The notes under the pieces were generated by a model. That model was given only the letters and a program-made list of their open reading frames with translations. It had not been told where the DNA came from and did no database searches. Shown here piece after piece: positions 36,945 to 44,880 of a DNA stretch of 64,000 nucleotides (within the stretch, counting starts at the first letter, position 1; each line of letters begins with the position of its first letter). Position numbers and translations under genes: made by a program. The DNA comes from Tabrizicola piscis (GTDB taxonomy: Bacteria > Pseudomonadota > Alphaproteobacteria > Rhodobacterales > Rhodobacteraceae): positions 2,728,001 to 2,792,000 of the forward strand of contig NZ_CP034328.1 of NCBI RefSeq assembly GCF_003940805.1, read 5' to 3'.

Positions 36945-38888
36945 ATGCGCACGACATTTGCATATCCTTTGATCTTTGCGGCAAGTTTGGCCGGCACTGC
37001 CGCCGTGGCCGAGGTGCGCGCCGTTCTGGTGGGGGTCAGCGATTACCTCGTGCTGGACGCAGACCTGAAAGGCCCTGCCAACGACGTGCGGCTGATGGCG
37101 GAAACGCTGGCCTTGCGCGGTGTCGATCCCGCAGCGATGACCGTGCTGACCGCTGAACCCGCAGGCCTGCCCGACGGCGTTTCGACAGCCGCCCCGCTGC
37201 GGGACACCATCCTTGCGGCGATGGAGGTGGTCGCTGCGGCCTCGGTCGCCGGGGATACGGTGGTGTTCTACTATTCCGGCCATGGCGCGCAGGCCCCGGA
37301 CATGTCGGGGGACGAGGGCGGGGGGTATGACGAGATCCTGCTGCCCGCCGACGCCGCAGGGTGGAAGGGGGCGATCGGCGCGGTGGAGAATGCCATTCTG
37401 GACGATGAATTGCAGGCTTGGGCGCAAGGGATGCTGTCGCGCGGCGTGCAGGTTGTGGGCCTGATCGACGCCTGCCATTCGGCCACCGGGTTCCGCGCGG
37501 TTGGCGGGCAGGGCGTGGCGCGGGTGGTGGACGAAGCGGCGCTGGGGATTCCCGACGACGTGGTGCCAGTGACGGGTGCGCCCCTGCCGCCGCTGACGGG
37601 GGAGTTCGTGTTCCTTTACTCCTCGCAATCCGACCAGCGGTCGTTTGAATATCCGCTGGCGGATGGCGCGACATGGCATGGCGAGTTTACCTTGCGGCTG
37701 GCCCAGACCCTGCGGGATGCGCCTGCGGCCAGCTGGGCGCAGGTGCTGGCGGCCACCACCGAAGGCATGGCGCAGGGCCCGGCCCGGCAGATGCCGGAAG
37801 GCGAAGGCACGCTGCTTGAGGCGCAGGTGTTTGGCACCGGCGCAGGTGCGGCCCGGATGGCCGTTGCGGACGGGCGGCTTGCGGCGGGTCTGCTGCACGG
37901 GCTGGCTACGGGGGCTGAGGTAGCGCTTTTTGCCAGCCCGTCGGGCGGCGAGGCGCTGGCCGTCCTGCCCTTGGGGGAAGTGACGGCGCGGCAGGCCGTG
38001 CTGGCGGGCGACGTGCCGGACGGCGCGGTTTGGGCCGAACTGGTCAGCGCGCCGCCGCCCGCGCCGCTGGTGCTGGCCGCACCGGTGCGGGCGGATGTGA
38101 ACGACGGCTTTGACTACTCCCGTTGGCAGGCGGTCTTGCCGCCCGCCGGCCCGGTTGCCGATCTGGTGCCGATCCTGACCGAGGGGACTGTGGCGCTGGC
38201 CGGGGCGGATGGGGTGCTCGACCCCGCAGGTCCGGGATCGTCGCCCCGGATCGTGGCGCTGCCCGGCATGACCGAGGCCGAAGCGGTGGCGCAGATGCTG
38301 GAGCAGGCTGCACATGGGCTTGGCCTGCGTGCGGTCTTGTCGGGGGCCACCGGGCGGGCGCTGGTGGGCAGGCAGGCGATCAGCATGGCGGTGGAACGCC
38401 GTGCGGCGGATGCCGCCTGCGGAGCGCTGACCGAAGCGGTGCCCTACGACCCGGCCGCAGGCGTTGCGCCTTGCGATCAGCTTTGGGTGACGCTGACGAA
38501 TACGGGCGGCAAGGCGCAGGATGTCAGTGTCCTGTACTTCGCCGCCGATTTCACCGTGACGCCGATCTGGCCGGTGCAGAACCTTGCCAACCGGCTGGCC
38601 CCGGGGGAAACGGTGCGCGTGGGCCTGATGATTGAAGACGGCAGCGTGGCGGGGCTGGAAGAGATCTGGGTCCTCGCCGTGCCGGTGGACCCCGACGCGC
38701 CACGGGTGGACCTGACCCGCCTTGCCACCCCTGCCGCAAACCGCGCGCTTGGCGGTACAGACCCGATGACGGAGTGGTTGGAGTCCCGCCTGACAGGCGA
38801 CAGCACCGCCACACGCGGATTTACTCTGAAACCCGCCCCGCTGACGATGATCCGCCAACAGGTGCGACTGACCCCCCGGGATGGATGA
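36945..38888 (+). CDS. Exported caspase-family (type I metacaspase-like) protein 2
   Basis: A 647-residue paralogue of the 29.1-kb metacaspase. Signal peptide about 1-22 (LIFAASLAGTAAVA). Caspase domain about 24-310: catalytic His113 (YYSGHG) and Cys177 (IDACHSA), with pocket acids Asp47 (GPANDV) and Asp175. The DSC of copy 1 is DAC here. The C-terminal half again carries the DUF4384-like strand VSVLYFAADFTVTPIWP. ATG at 36945 is the first Met before the signal peptide. It is co-transcribed with the chymotrypsin-fold zymogen 26 bp downstream. Intact catalytic residues and export predict an active envelope protease rather than a cytoplasmic defence effector. Confidence 0.9.
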   Translation: MRTTFAYPLIFAASLAGTAAVAEVRAVLVGVSDYLVLDADLKGPANDVRLMAETLALRGVDPAAMTVLTAEPAGLPDGVSTAAPLRDTILAAMEVVAAASVAGDTVVFYYSGHGAQAPDMSGDEGGGYDEILLPADAAGWKGAIGAVENAILDDELQAWAQGMLSRGVQVVGLIDACHSATGFRAVGGQGVARVVDEAALGIPDDVVPVTGAPLPPLTGEFVFLYSSQSDQRSFEYPLADGATWHGEFTLRLAQTLRDAPAASWAQVLAATTEGMAQGPARQMPEGEGTLLEAQVFGTGAGAARMAVADGRLAAGLLHGLATGAEVALFASPSGGEALAVLPLGEVTARQAVLAGDVPDGAVWAELVSAPPPAPLVLAAPVRADVNDGFDYSRWQAVLPPAGPVADLVPILTEGTVALAGADGVLDPAGPGSSPRIVALPGMTEAEAVAQMLEQAAHGLGLRAVLSGATGRALVGRQAISMAVERRAADAACGALTEAVPYDPAAGVAPCDQLWVTLTNTGGKAQDVSVLYFAADFTVTPIWPVQNLANRLAPGETVRVGLMIEDGSVAGLEEIWVLAVPVDPDAPRVDLTRLATPAANRALGGTDPMTEWLESRLTGDSTATRGFTLKPAPLTMIRQQVRLTPRDG

Positions 38889-38914
38889 TCCCGCCATTGC
38901 CATGGAGTATTGAG

Positions 38915-39973
38915 ATGACACTTCCCCGTTTGTCCGCCACCGTCCTGCTGGCTGCCCTGTGCGCCCCGGCGGCCCATGCCGAGGACCAGCCCGGCTTCGC
39001 CCCCCCGGACGCGGCGCAAACCGCATCGCCCTTTGAATACGCGAAGACCGGGGCCAAGGCCGCCCGGGCGGACACAGCCGAAGCGGCGGGGGCCAAGGTC
39101 ATCGGCGGCGAGGTTGCCGCCGAAGGGGCCTGGCCCTGGCAGGTTGCGCTTCTGGTCGGGGGTGCTCCGGTCGGGGTCGACAGCCAGTTCTGCGGCGGGT
39201 CGCTGGTCATGGACCAATGGGTGCTGACAGCGGCGCATTGCGTGCATATGCGCCAGCAGGACGGCAGCTATGCCGATCTTTGGCCGCAGGAAATCTCCAT
39301 CCTCGTCGGCACGAACGAACTGACCCCCGGCAAGGGTGACCTGATCCCGGTCGAGGCGGTGTTCCGGCATCCGTCCTACGCCGGCACGCAATTTGATTTC
39401 GACATTGCCCTGCTCAAGCTGTCACGGGCACCGCAAGCGCCCTACCAGACCATCGAAGTGCCGGATGCAGACTTCGGCAGCATGCTGAACCAGCAAGGCG
39501 TGACCACCATTGTCACTGGCTGGGGCTTGCAGGAAGGGGCCATGCCCGCGCCCGAACTGCGGCAGGCGCAGATTCAGGTGCTGGACCGGAACCTGTGCAA
39601 CGCCGCCATGCTGGAGGCGCGGGCCGAAGATGCGGCGGGCGGCTTCAGCTATGCGGTGCAGACGCTGAACCTGGCCGAAGCGGATGCCTATGCGCTTTGG
39701 GACGAACTGATCGCGCGGGCCCCGATGCCGGTCAGTGAGAACATGATCTGTTCGGGCACGTTCGAGGGCGGCAAGACCAGCTGCAACGGCGACAGTGGCG
39801 GCCCGCTGGTCGTGCCGCTGGACGATGGCAGCTATATCCAGGCCGGGATCGTCAGCTGGGGGCTTAGCGCAAGCTCGGGCCGGGGGTGCGAAGAGACGGC
39901 GCTGTTTTCCGCCTATACCGACATTTCGAAGTTCGTGCCCTGGCTGAACCAGGTGATCGCCGAAAACCCGTGA
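38915..39973 (+). CDS. Chymotrypsin-fold (S1A) serine protease zymogen
   Basis: A 352-residue exported protease: signal peptide 1-22 (ends AAHA), propeptide about 23-61, then the mature N-terminus VIGGE after Lys61. The triad is intact: His108 (TAAHC), Asp163 (DFDIALL) and Ser294 (GDSGG). The residue at the base of the S1 pocket (six before the Ser) is Thr288, not the Asp of trypsin, so basic P1 specificity is not expected. Cleavage after Lys61 is needed for activation and fits a Lys/Arg-specific protease such as the metacaspase encoded just upstream. Start supported by GGAG at 38904-38907. S1A proteases are uncommon in alphaproteobacterial cores. Confidence 0.9.
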   Translation: MTLPRLSATVLLAALCAPAAHAEDQPGFAPPDAAQTASPFEYAKTGAKAARADTAEAAGAKVIGGEVAAEGAWPWQVALLVGGAPVGVDSQFCGGSLVMDQWVLTAAHCVHMRQQDGSYADLWPQEISILVGTNELTPGKGDLIPVEAVFRHPSYAGTQFDFDIALLKLSRAPQAPYQTIEVPDADFGSMLNQQGVTTIVTGWGLQEGAMPAPELRQAQIQVLDRNLCNAAMLEARAEDAAGGFSYAVQTLNLAEADAYALWDELIARAPMPVSENMICSGTFEGGKTSCNGDSGGPLVVPLDDGSYIQAGIVSWGLSASSGRGCEETALFSAYTDISKFVPWLNQVIAENP

Positions 39974-40016
39974 TGGCAAGCCGACTGCGGCGGGGCAAGG
40001 TTCTGCCCTGTCAAGC

Positions 40017-40047
40017 AAAAGGGCCCGCAGCCGGTTGCTGCGGGCCC
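40017..40047 (-). terminator. Intrinsic terminator of PPC-protein 2
   Basis: GGGCCCGCAGC (40021-40031), loop CGGTT, GCTGCGGGCCC (40037-40047), an 11-bp stem; on the minus strand it is followed by TTTTGCTTG. It ends minus-strand transcripts and may also act on the convergent protease transcript. Confidence 0.88.
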
Positions 40048-40069
40048 CTTGATATCCGGCGGGTTGGGG

Positions 40070-40894
40070 TCAGTTGGTCATCAGGTAATAGCTGTTCCTG
40101 ACCCGGCCCATGTTCTGGACCGTCACGTAGAAATAGCCGTTCCACGCCGGGGTGAAATCGCAATAAAGCGAGTCCGACCAGCTGACATCGTAGCAAAAGA
40201 CATTCCCGTTCTCATCGGTGATCGCCACGTCAAGGTCAGTATCGCCATCGCCCACGACCGCGATTTCAGCGTAGGAATTGCCGTAGAATGGAATCTCCCA
40301 CACATCGGTCTGGCCTGCGGGCAAGCGCGACAGCCAGCTGACGGCACCGCCGATCCGGCCGCGCGACCCTTCGGCCATCGCATCGTCGATCAGGCCAAGA
40401 AGCACCTCGTCATCGGCGGCAAGCTCCTTGGCCTTGGCAAACATCGCATCCGCCGTGACAGGGCCTTCGGCGGCGCCTTCGTCTTCCGAGGTGGCGTTGA
40501 AGAAAGTGGCCTTGGACGCAGCGCGCGGCTCACCCTCGTTCATCATCGGGGCCGGGGCGGCGGGGGCGGCGGCGGGGGCCGCCTTCTTGCGCAGGCTTTC
40601 CTGATCGCCCTCTTCGAAGACGATCTTCGCCGGGTCCAGCGCTGCGGCTTCAGCACTGGTGACATCGACCGACGCGGCCAGCTTGGCGGCTGCCAGCACG
40701 GTCAGCGCGTCGCCCTGCTCGACGCCAAGCGCATAAAGATCCTGGGCAAGGCCCATCGTCGTGGCGCCGCCAGCGGCTGTCGCGGTGGCGGCGGGGTCGA
40801 TGTTGGTGCCCGATGTATCCTGGGCAATTGCGGGAAAGGCCAGCGCGACCAGAGAAGTGGTTGCCAGCGCAAGGGAAATGGATTTCAGCGTCAT
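40070..40894 (-). CDS. Exported PPC-like domain protein 2
   Basis: A 274-residue secreted protein: signal peptide about 1-24 (ends PAIAQ), helical segment with DLYALGVEQGDALTVLAAAK, an Ala/Pro-rich linker (about 105-125), a second helical segment (LAADDEVLLGLIDDAM) and the C-terminal beta-domain (about 195-274) with GQTDVWEIPFYG, DLDVAITDENGNVFC, LYCDFTP and the ending YYLMTN. Both Cys match paralogues 1 and 3. Ligand or partner unknown; PPC domains often accompany secreted proteases. The promoter contains the 17-bp site at 40982, and a strong terminator follows. Confidence 0.77.
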   Translation of the reverse strand: MTLKSISLALATTSLVALAFPAIAQDTSGTNIDPAATATAAGGATTMGLAQDLYALGVEQGDALTVLAAAKLAASVDVTSAEAAALDPAKIVFEEGDQESLRKKAAPAAAPAAPAPMMNEGEPRAASKATFFNATSEDEGAAEGPVTADAMFAKAKELAADDEVLLGLIDDAMAEGSRGRIGGAVSWLSRLPAGQTDVWEIPFYGNSYAEIAVVGDGDTDLDVAITDENGNVFCYDVSWSDSLYCDFTPAWNGYFYVTVQNMGRVRNSYYLMTN

Positions 40895-40981
40895 GTCTGA
40901 TCCTGTGGGTTGGCCGACCCGGTCTGGGCCGGAGTGCCGCGATCTTGGCAGGACCCTTTCCGTTTGAGAAGGGCGCATGGC

Positions 40982-40998
40982 ATGACAAATTCGGTCAT
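40982..40998. promoter_or_regulatory. Shared 17-bp operator-like site, copy 3
   Basis: ATGACAAATTCGGTCAT lies 87 bp upstream of the PPC-protein 2 start and just after the stop of PPC-protein 3. Downstream in the direction of transcription (40960-40974, minus strand) is GCCCTTCTCAAACGG, which also follows site 1 toward the HtrA-like gene as GCCCTTGTGAAACGG (31914-31928). Two promoters therefore share a motif pair. Confidence 0.72.
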
Positions 40999-41003
40999 CT
41001 GCA

Positions 41004-41690
41004 TCAGTTGCCGATAAGGCGATAGCTGTTCACCGTAGCGCCGGGATTGTGGATGCTGGCCGTGAAAAACCCGTTGCGGGCCGGGGTCAGGCGGCAAAGC
41101 GCGGGGTCACGCGACAGCGGCGAGGCGCAAAGGATGTTGCCCGCCTCATCAGTCAGGGTCAGGGACAGGGGGCCATCGCCATCGCCGATCAGGGCAAGTT
41201 CGGCCGCCACCTCGCCGAACAGGGCAAGGCGCCAGGTGTCGGTCTGGCCGGGGCCAAGGTCGGCCCTTGCCTCGGTCGCGGTTTCCAGGCGGCCTCGCGG
41301 CAGCTGGGCATCAAGGTCATAGGCCAGATCCTGCAGATCGGGATCGTCGCCCACAAGGTTCCGGGCGATGGCAAGCGCTGCGGCACTTGCCGGATCGGGG
41401 GCGGCGGTGCGGCCCGTCGGGGCGTCGGGGACGGGATCGCCAATGGTTGTCCGCTCCCACCCGCCGGCAGGGCGCAGGGTGACGCTGCGGGCAAGGCGGA
41501 TGGCGACCAGCATGGGCAGAACGTCGCCCGTGGAAAGGGCTTGGTCCCAAGTGCGCTGAGCCAGGATCAGACGCTGGGCCGTGCCATGGGAACCGGACGG
41601 GTTGGCCGACAGGTTCGGCTCCTCTGCGCTGGCGGGGGCCAGACCCAGAGCAAGGATCAGGGCAGACAAAAGGCTGGTGCGGCGGGTCAT
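41004..41690 (-). CDS. Exported PPC-like domain protein 3
   Basis: A 228-residue secreted protein, the most divergent of the three paralogues. Signal peptide about 1-22 (ends PASAE). The N-terminal helix (QALSTGDVLPMLVAIRLAR) and the DPDLQDLAYDLDAQL helix match those of proteins 1 and 2. The C-terminal domain (about 148-228) has GQTDTWRLALFG, LSLTLTDEAGNILC, ALCRLTP and the ending YRLIGN, with both Cys kept. ATG at 41688-41690. No copy of the 17-bp site is seen in the 113 bp upstream, so it may be regulated differently. Confidence 0.72.
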   Translation of the reverse strand: MTRRTSLLSALILALGLAPASAEEPNLSANPSGSHGTAQRLILAQRTWDQALSTGDVLPMLVAIRLARSVTLRPAGGWERTTIGDPVPDAPTGRTAAPDPASAAALAIARNLVGDDPDLQDLAYDLDAQLPRGRLETATEARADLGPGQTDTWRLALFGEVAAELALIGDGDGPLSLTLTDEAGNILCASPLSRDPALCRLTPARNGFFTASIHNPGATVNSYRLIGN

Positions 41691-41803
41691 CGGCGGTTTT
41701 CCAAGGCTGGGGCGGACTGTGGCAAAGCCAGCCTGTGGGGACAAGTGAGGAAACCTTTCCGCGCCCGCGATTTCCCGGTAGCACGAAGGAAACGGAGGTG
41801 ACC

Positions 41804-42952
41804 ATGCACGAGATCCTGGAACGGCTGCTGGCGTTCGACACGGTCAGTTCAAAGCCCAACATCGCGCTGATGGGCTATGTGAAGGGGCTGCTGGAGGAAG
41901 CAGACATTCCCGTCGTGCTGGTGCCGGATGCGGGCGGGGGGAAGGCGAACCTTTACGCCACCACCGGCCCTGCGGGGATGGGGGGTGTCATGCTGTCGGG
42001 CCATACGGATGTGGTCCCGGTCGAGGGGCAGGCCTGGACCAAGCCGCCCTTCGCGCTGACCCAAGCTGACGGCCGCATCTACGGGCGTGGGGCGGCGGAC
42101 ATGAAGGGCTTTGTCGCCTGTGCGGTGGCGGCGATGCTGCAAGCCTCACGCCGGCCCTTGCGGGTGCCGCTGCATCTGGCGCTGTCCTATGACGAGGAGA
42201 TCGGCTGCATGGGGGTGCGCAGCCTGATCGACATGCTGGAGGCGGCCCCGGTGCGGCCGCGGTTCTGTATCGTGGGGGAACCCACGGGGATGCAGGTGGC
42301 GACAGGGCACAAGGGGAAGGTGGCACTCCGCGCAACCTGCGTGGGGCGTGAGGGGCATTCGGCGCTGGCACCCCTGGCCTTGAACGCGCTGCATCTGGCG
42401 GGGGATTTCCTGGCGGAGGTGCGGGGCTTGCAGGCCGAGGTCGCCGCGACGGGGCTGCGGGATGGCGACTATGACGTGCCTTACACCACGCTGCATGTGG
42501 GCAAGATGTCGGGCGGGGTGCAGGTCAACATCGTGCCGAACCATGCCACGCTGGACTTCGAGATCCGGTCCCTTGCGGGCGAGGATGTGGCAGGGCTGAT
42601 CACCCGGCTGGAGGCCGCGGCGGAGGGGATCGTGGCCCCCCTGCGGGCTGAGTTTCCCGAGGCGGCGATCCGGGTGGAGCGGTTGTGGGACTACCCCGGC
42701 CTTGGCACCCCCTCGGACGCGGGGGTGGTCAACTTTGTGAAAGGTCTGACGGGGGCGAACGGGACGATCAAGGTTGCCTTCGGGACGGAAGGCGGGCTGT
42801 TCGATCAGCGCCTCGGCATCCCCACGGTGATCTGCGGGCCGGGGTCGATGGCACAGGGGCACAAGCCGGATGAGTTCGTCACGGTGGAGCAGCTGGAGCG
42901 ATGCGAGGCGATGCTGGGGGCCCTGATCGGGCGGTTGGAGGCGGGGATCTAG
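41804..42952 (+). CDS. argE: Acetylornithine deacetylase
   Basis: A 382-residue M20-family zinc hydrolase, probably releasing ornithine from N-acetylornithine in arginine synthesis. Metal-binding motifs are [11 protein letters not shown], the bridging Asp in GRGAADMKG and the Glu pair in SYDEEIGC; the dimerisation domain follows REGHSA. It is distinct in sequence from the DapE encoded at 55.1 kb. Start supported by GGAGGTG at 41794-41800. Other M20 amidohydrolases share these motifs, so the substrate is likely but not certain. Confidence 0.88.
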   Translation: MHEILERLLAFDTVSSKPNIALMGYVKGLLEEADIPVVLVPDAGGGKANLYATTGPAGMGGVMLSGHTDVVPVEGQAWTKPPFALTQADGRIYGRGAADMKGFVACAVAAMLQASRRPLRVPLHLALSYDEEIGCMGVRSLIDMLEAAPVRPRFCIVGEPTGMQVATGHKGKVALRATCVGREGHSALAPLALNALHLAGDFLAEVRGLQAEVAATGLRDGDYDVPYTTLHVGKMSGGVQVNIVPNHATLDFEIRSLAGEDVAGLITRLEAAAEGIVAPLRAEFPEAAIRVERLWDYPGLGTPSDAGVVNFVKGLTGANGTIKVAFGTEGGLFDQRLGIPTVICGPGSMAQGHKPDEFVTVEQLERCEAMLGALIGRLEAGI

Positions 42953-43062
42953 GGGAGGTGCCCCGGGCGGGGACAGGGGGACCCGTATAGCAGTGTGTGG
43001 GAGAGTCGGGTCGGTCCCCGACCTACGACGGATGTTGGAGCAGCGCCGGTCTGAAGCCCGGC

Positions 43063-43668
43063 CTACTGGGCGAGGGACTTCAGTTTGTCCACCGCCTCGA
43101 CCGACAGGCGGTAGTGGCCGGTCATGGGGTAGGTGAAGAGGATATCCTCCTCCTGCGCGCCGGCGCCGATGTTGTGGAGGATAAGGGGATTGCCCTCGGC
43201 CGTGCGGCGGTCGGAGACGATACCGATATGGGCAAGGTTGCCGGGCAGCGTCCAGGTGACGATATCGCCAGGCAGGTAGGGCGTGGGGGCATCGGTCAGG
43301 GGCAGGTCTGCGCCGATGCGGGTCAGCAGCGTTTGCAGGTTCGGCACGCGGCGGTGGTCGATGTTGCGGTCAGTGCGCGTCAGGCCCCAAAGGGCCGGGT
43401 AGGCAGAGAAATTCGCCTGCATGTCGCGGTTGATGGCCAGTTGCAGGTCGATGTCCCAGGCATCGCGCAGGGCGCGGATCACCACATCGGTGCAGACGCC
43501 CCGGTCGCGCGGCAGATCGCCGCCGGGGAAGGCGAGGGCGGTGTAGGCGGGGTCATAGGTGACGGTGACGCCGACCTGATCACGGGCGGCTTCGGTCAGG
43601 CGCGACGGCTCGACCCCGGCGAAGGCGGGGGCGGTGAGGAGGGTGAGGATCAGGGCGATGCTGCGCAT
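43063..43668 (-). CDS. DUF1287 exported protein
   Basis: A 201-residue protein with a signal peptide (RSIALILTLLTAPAFAG). The mature part contains DRGVCTDVVIRALRDAWDID, then HRRVPNLQTLL, LPGDIVTWTLPGNLAHIGIV and LILHNIGAG. The Cys followed by two His in this order resembles NlpC/P60-type cysteine peptidases, to which DUF1287 appears related. Substrate unknown; cell-wall peptides are a reasonable guess. ATG at 43666-43668 is used. Divergent from mnmH. The 110 bp after its stop contains only short GC inverted repeats. Confidence 0.82.
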   Translation of the reverse strand: MRSIALILTLLTAPAFAGVEPSRLTEAARDQVGVTVTYDPAYTALAFPGGDLPRDRGVCTDVVIRALRDAWDIDLQLAINRDMQANFSAYPALWGLTRTDRNIDHRRVPNLQTLLTRIGADLPLTDAPTPYLPGDIVTWTLPGNLAHIGIVSDRRTAEGNPLILHNIGAGAQEEDILFTYPMTGHYRLSVEAVDKLKSLAQ

Positions 43669-43768
43669 GCGCGTGATGATGCGCTTTGGCGCGGAGTCTG
43701 GCGAGGGGGGATTTCTGACGGAAGCGATGGGCTGGCACCTTTCCGCCGGGTCCGGTAATAGGTTCGTG

Positions 43769-44821
43769 ATGGCGATTACCCTCACCTCATTGGCCGATCT
43801 TGCCGCGCAGGACTTCGATGACATCATCGATGTGCGCGCCCCGGCGGAGTATGCCGAGGATCATCTGCCGGGCGCGATCTCGCTTCCCGTGCTGAGCGAT
43901 GAGGAGCGGGCGCGGGTCGGGACGATCTACAAGCAGGTGTCGCCCTTCACCGCGCGCAAGCTGGGCGCGGCGCTGGTGGCGCGCAACGCGGCGGCGCATC
44001 TGGAGGGCCCTTTGGCCGACAAGCCTGGGGGCTGGCGGCCGCTGGTCTATTGCTGGCGCGGGGGGCAAAGGTCGGGGTCCTTCGCGACGATCCTTTCGCA
44101 GATCGGCTGGCGGGTGGAAACGCTGGCGGGCGGCTACAAGGCGTGGCGGTCGCTGGTGGTGGAGGCGGTGTATAACACGCCGGTCCGGTCGCCGGTCGTG
44201 GTGCTGGACGGGAACACGGGGTCTGCGAAGACCGAGGTATTGAACCTGTTGCCGGGGTTTGGGGTGCAGGTGATCGACCTTGAGGGGCTGGCGCGGCACC
44301 GGGGGTCTTTGTTCGGCTCCGTGGGCGAGCAGCCGTCGCAGAAGGCGTTCGAGGGGTCCTTGGCGCAGGCGCTGGCGGGGCTGGACCCGGCGCGGCCGGT
44401 GGTGGTGGAAGCGGAAAGTTCGAAGATCGGCGAGCGGCGGTTGCCACCGGAGATCTGGAAGGCGATGGTCGCAGGCCCAAGGGTGGCGATTGCGGCACCC
44501 CGTGGGGTGCGGGCAGAGTATCTGGCGCGGGCCTATGGTGACCTGACGGCGGATGCCGGGCGGCTGGCGGCGACGGTGGATTTGCTGCGGCCGATGCAGC
44601 CGGGCGAGGTGATCGACGGCTGGCAGGCCTTGGCCGGGGCGGGGGAGTTCGTGGCGCTGGCCGACGGGCTGATGGAGCGGCACTACGACCCGCGCTATGG
44701 CAAGCACCGGGCGCGGATGGGCAATCCGCTGGTTGAGGTGGAGGCCGGGGACCTGTCACCCGCAGCGCTGCCAGAGCTGGCGGCGCGGGTGGCAGAGGCG
44801 GTGCAGAGGCTGGCGGGGTAG
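43769..44821 (+). CDS. mnmH: tRNA 2-selenouridine/2-geranylthiouridine synthase
   Basis: A 350-residue enzyme (also called SelU/YbbB) that replaces sulfur by selenium in the wobble 2-thiouridine of some tRNAs. The rhodanese domain (about 1-130) has the reactive Cys in VYCWRGGQRSG; the P-loop-like domain has LDGNTGSAKTE. ATG at 43769. It converges on selD, its selenophosphate supplier, across a 59-bp gap, which supports the function. Confidence 0.93.
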   Translation: MAITLTSLADLAAQDFDDIIDVRAPAEYAEDHLPGAISLPVLSDEERARVGTIYKQVSPFTARKLGAALVARNAAAHLEGPLADKPGGWRPLVYCWRGGQRSGSFATILSQIGWRVETLAGGYKAWRSLVVEAVYNTPVRSPVVVLDGNTGSAKTEVLNLLPGFGVQVIDLEGLARHRGSLFGSVGEQPSQKAFEGSLAQALAGLDPARPVVVEAESSKIGERRLPPEIWKAMVAGPRVAIAAPRGVRAEYLARAYGDLTADAGRLAATVDLLRPMQPGEVIDGWQALAGAGEFVALADGLMERHYDPRYGKHRARMGNPLVEVEAGDLSPAALPELAARVAEAVQRLAG

Positions 44822-44867
44822 GCCGGAATTTTCAAAAATTCCGGCCCGATTTCCTTGAGGAAATCGG
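44822..44867. terminator. Paired-hairpin bidirectional terminator
   Basis: GCCGGAATTTT/AAAATTCCGGC (44822-44845) and CCGATTTCC/GGAAATCGG (44846-44867, loop TTGA) lie back to back between the convergent mnmH and selD genes. The architecture matches the pair at 25061-25113, though the stem sequences differ. Confidence 0.72.
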
Positions 44868-44880
44868 CTTTGCCCCGGTG

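Noticed and set aside
38915..39973. Annotating the S1A protease as trypsin-specific
   Set aside because: The S1-base position is Thr288 instead of Asp, so Lys/Arg specificity is not supported.
29093..41690. Cluster as a conventional cytoplasmic anti-phage system
   Set aside because: All caspase-, trypsin- and patatin-type products carry export signals, there is no nucleotide-sensing or nuclease component, and no phage or mobile gene adjoins. Defence is therefore only one open possibility.
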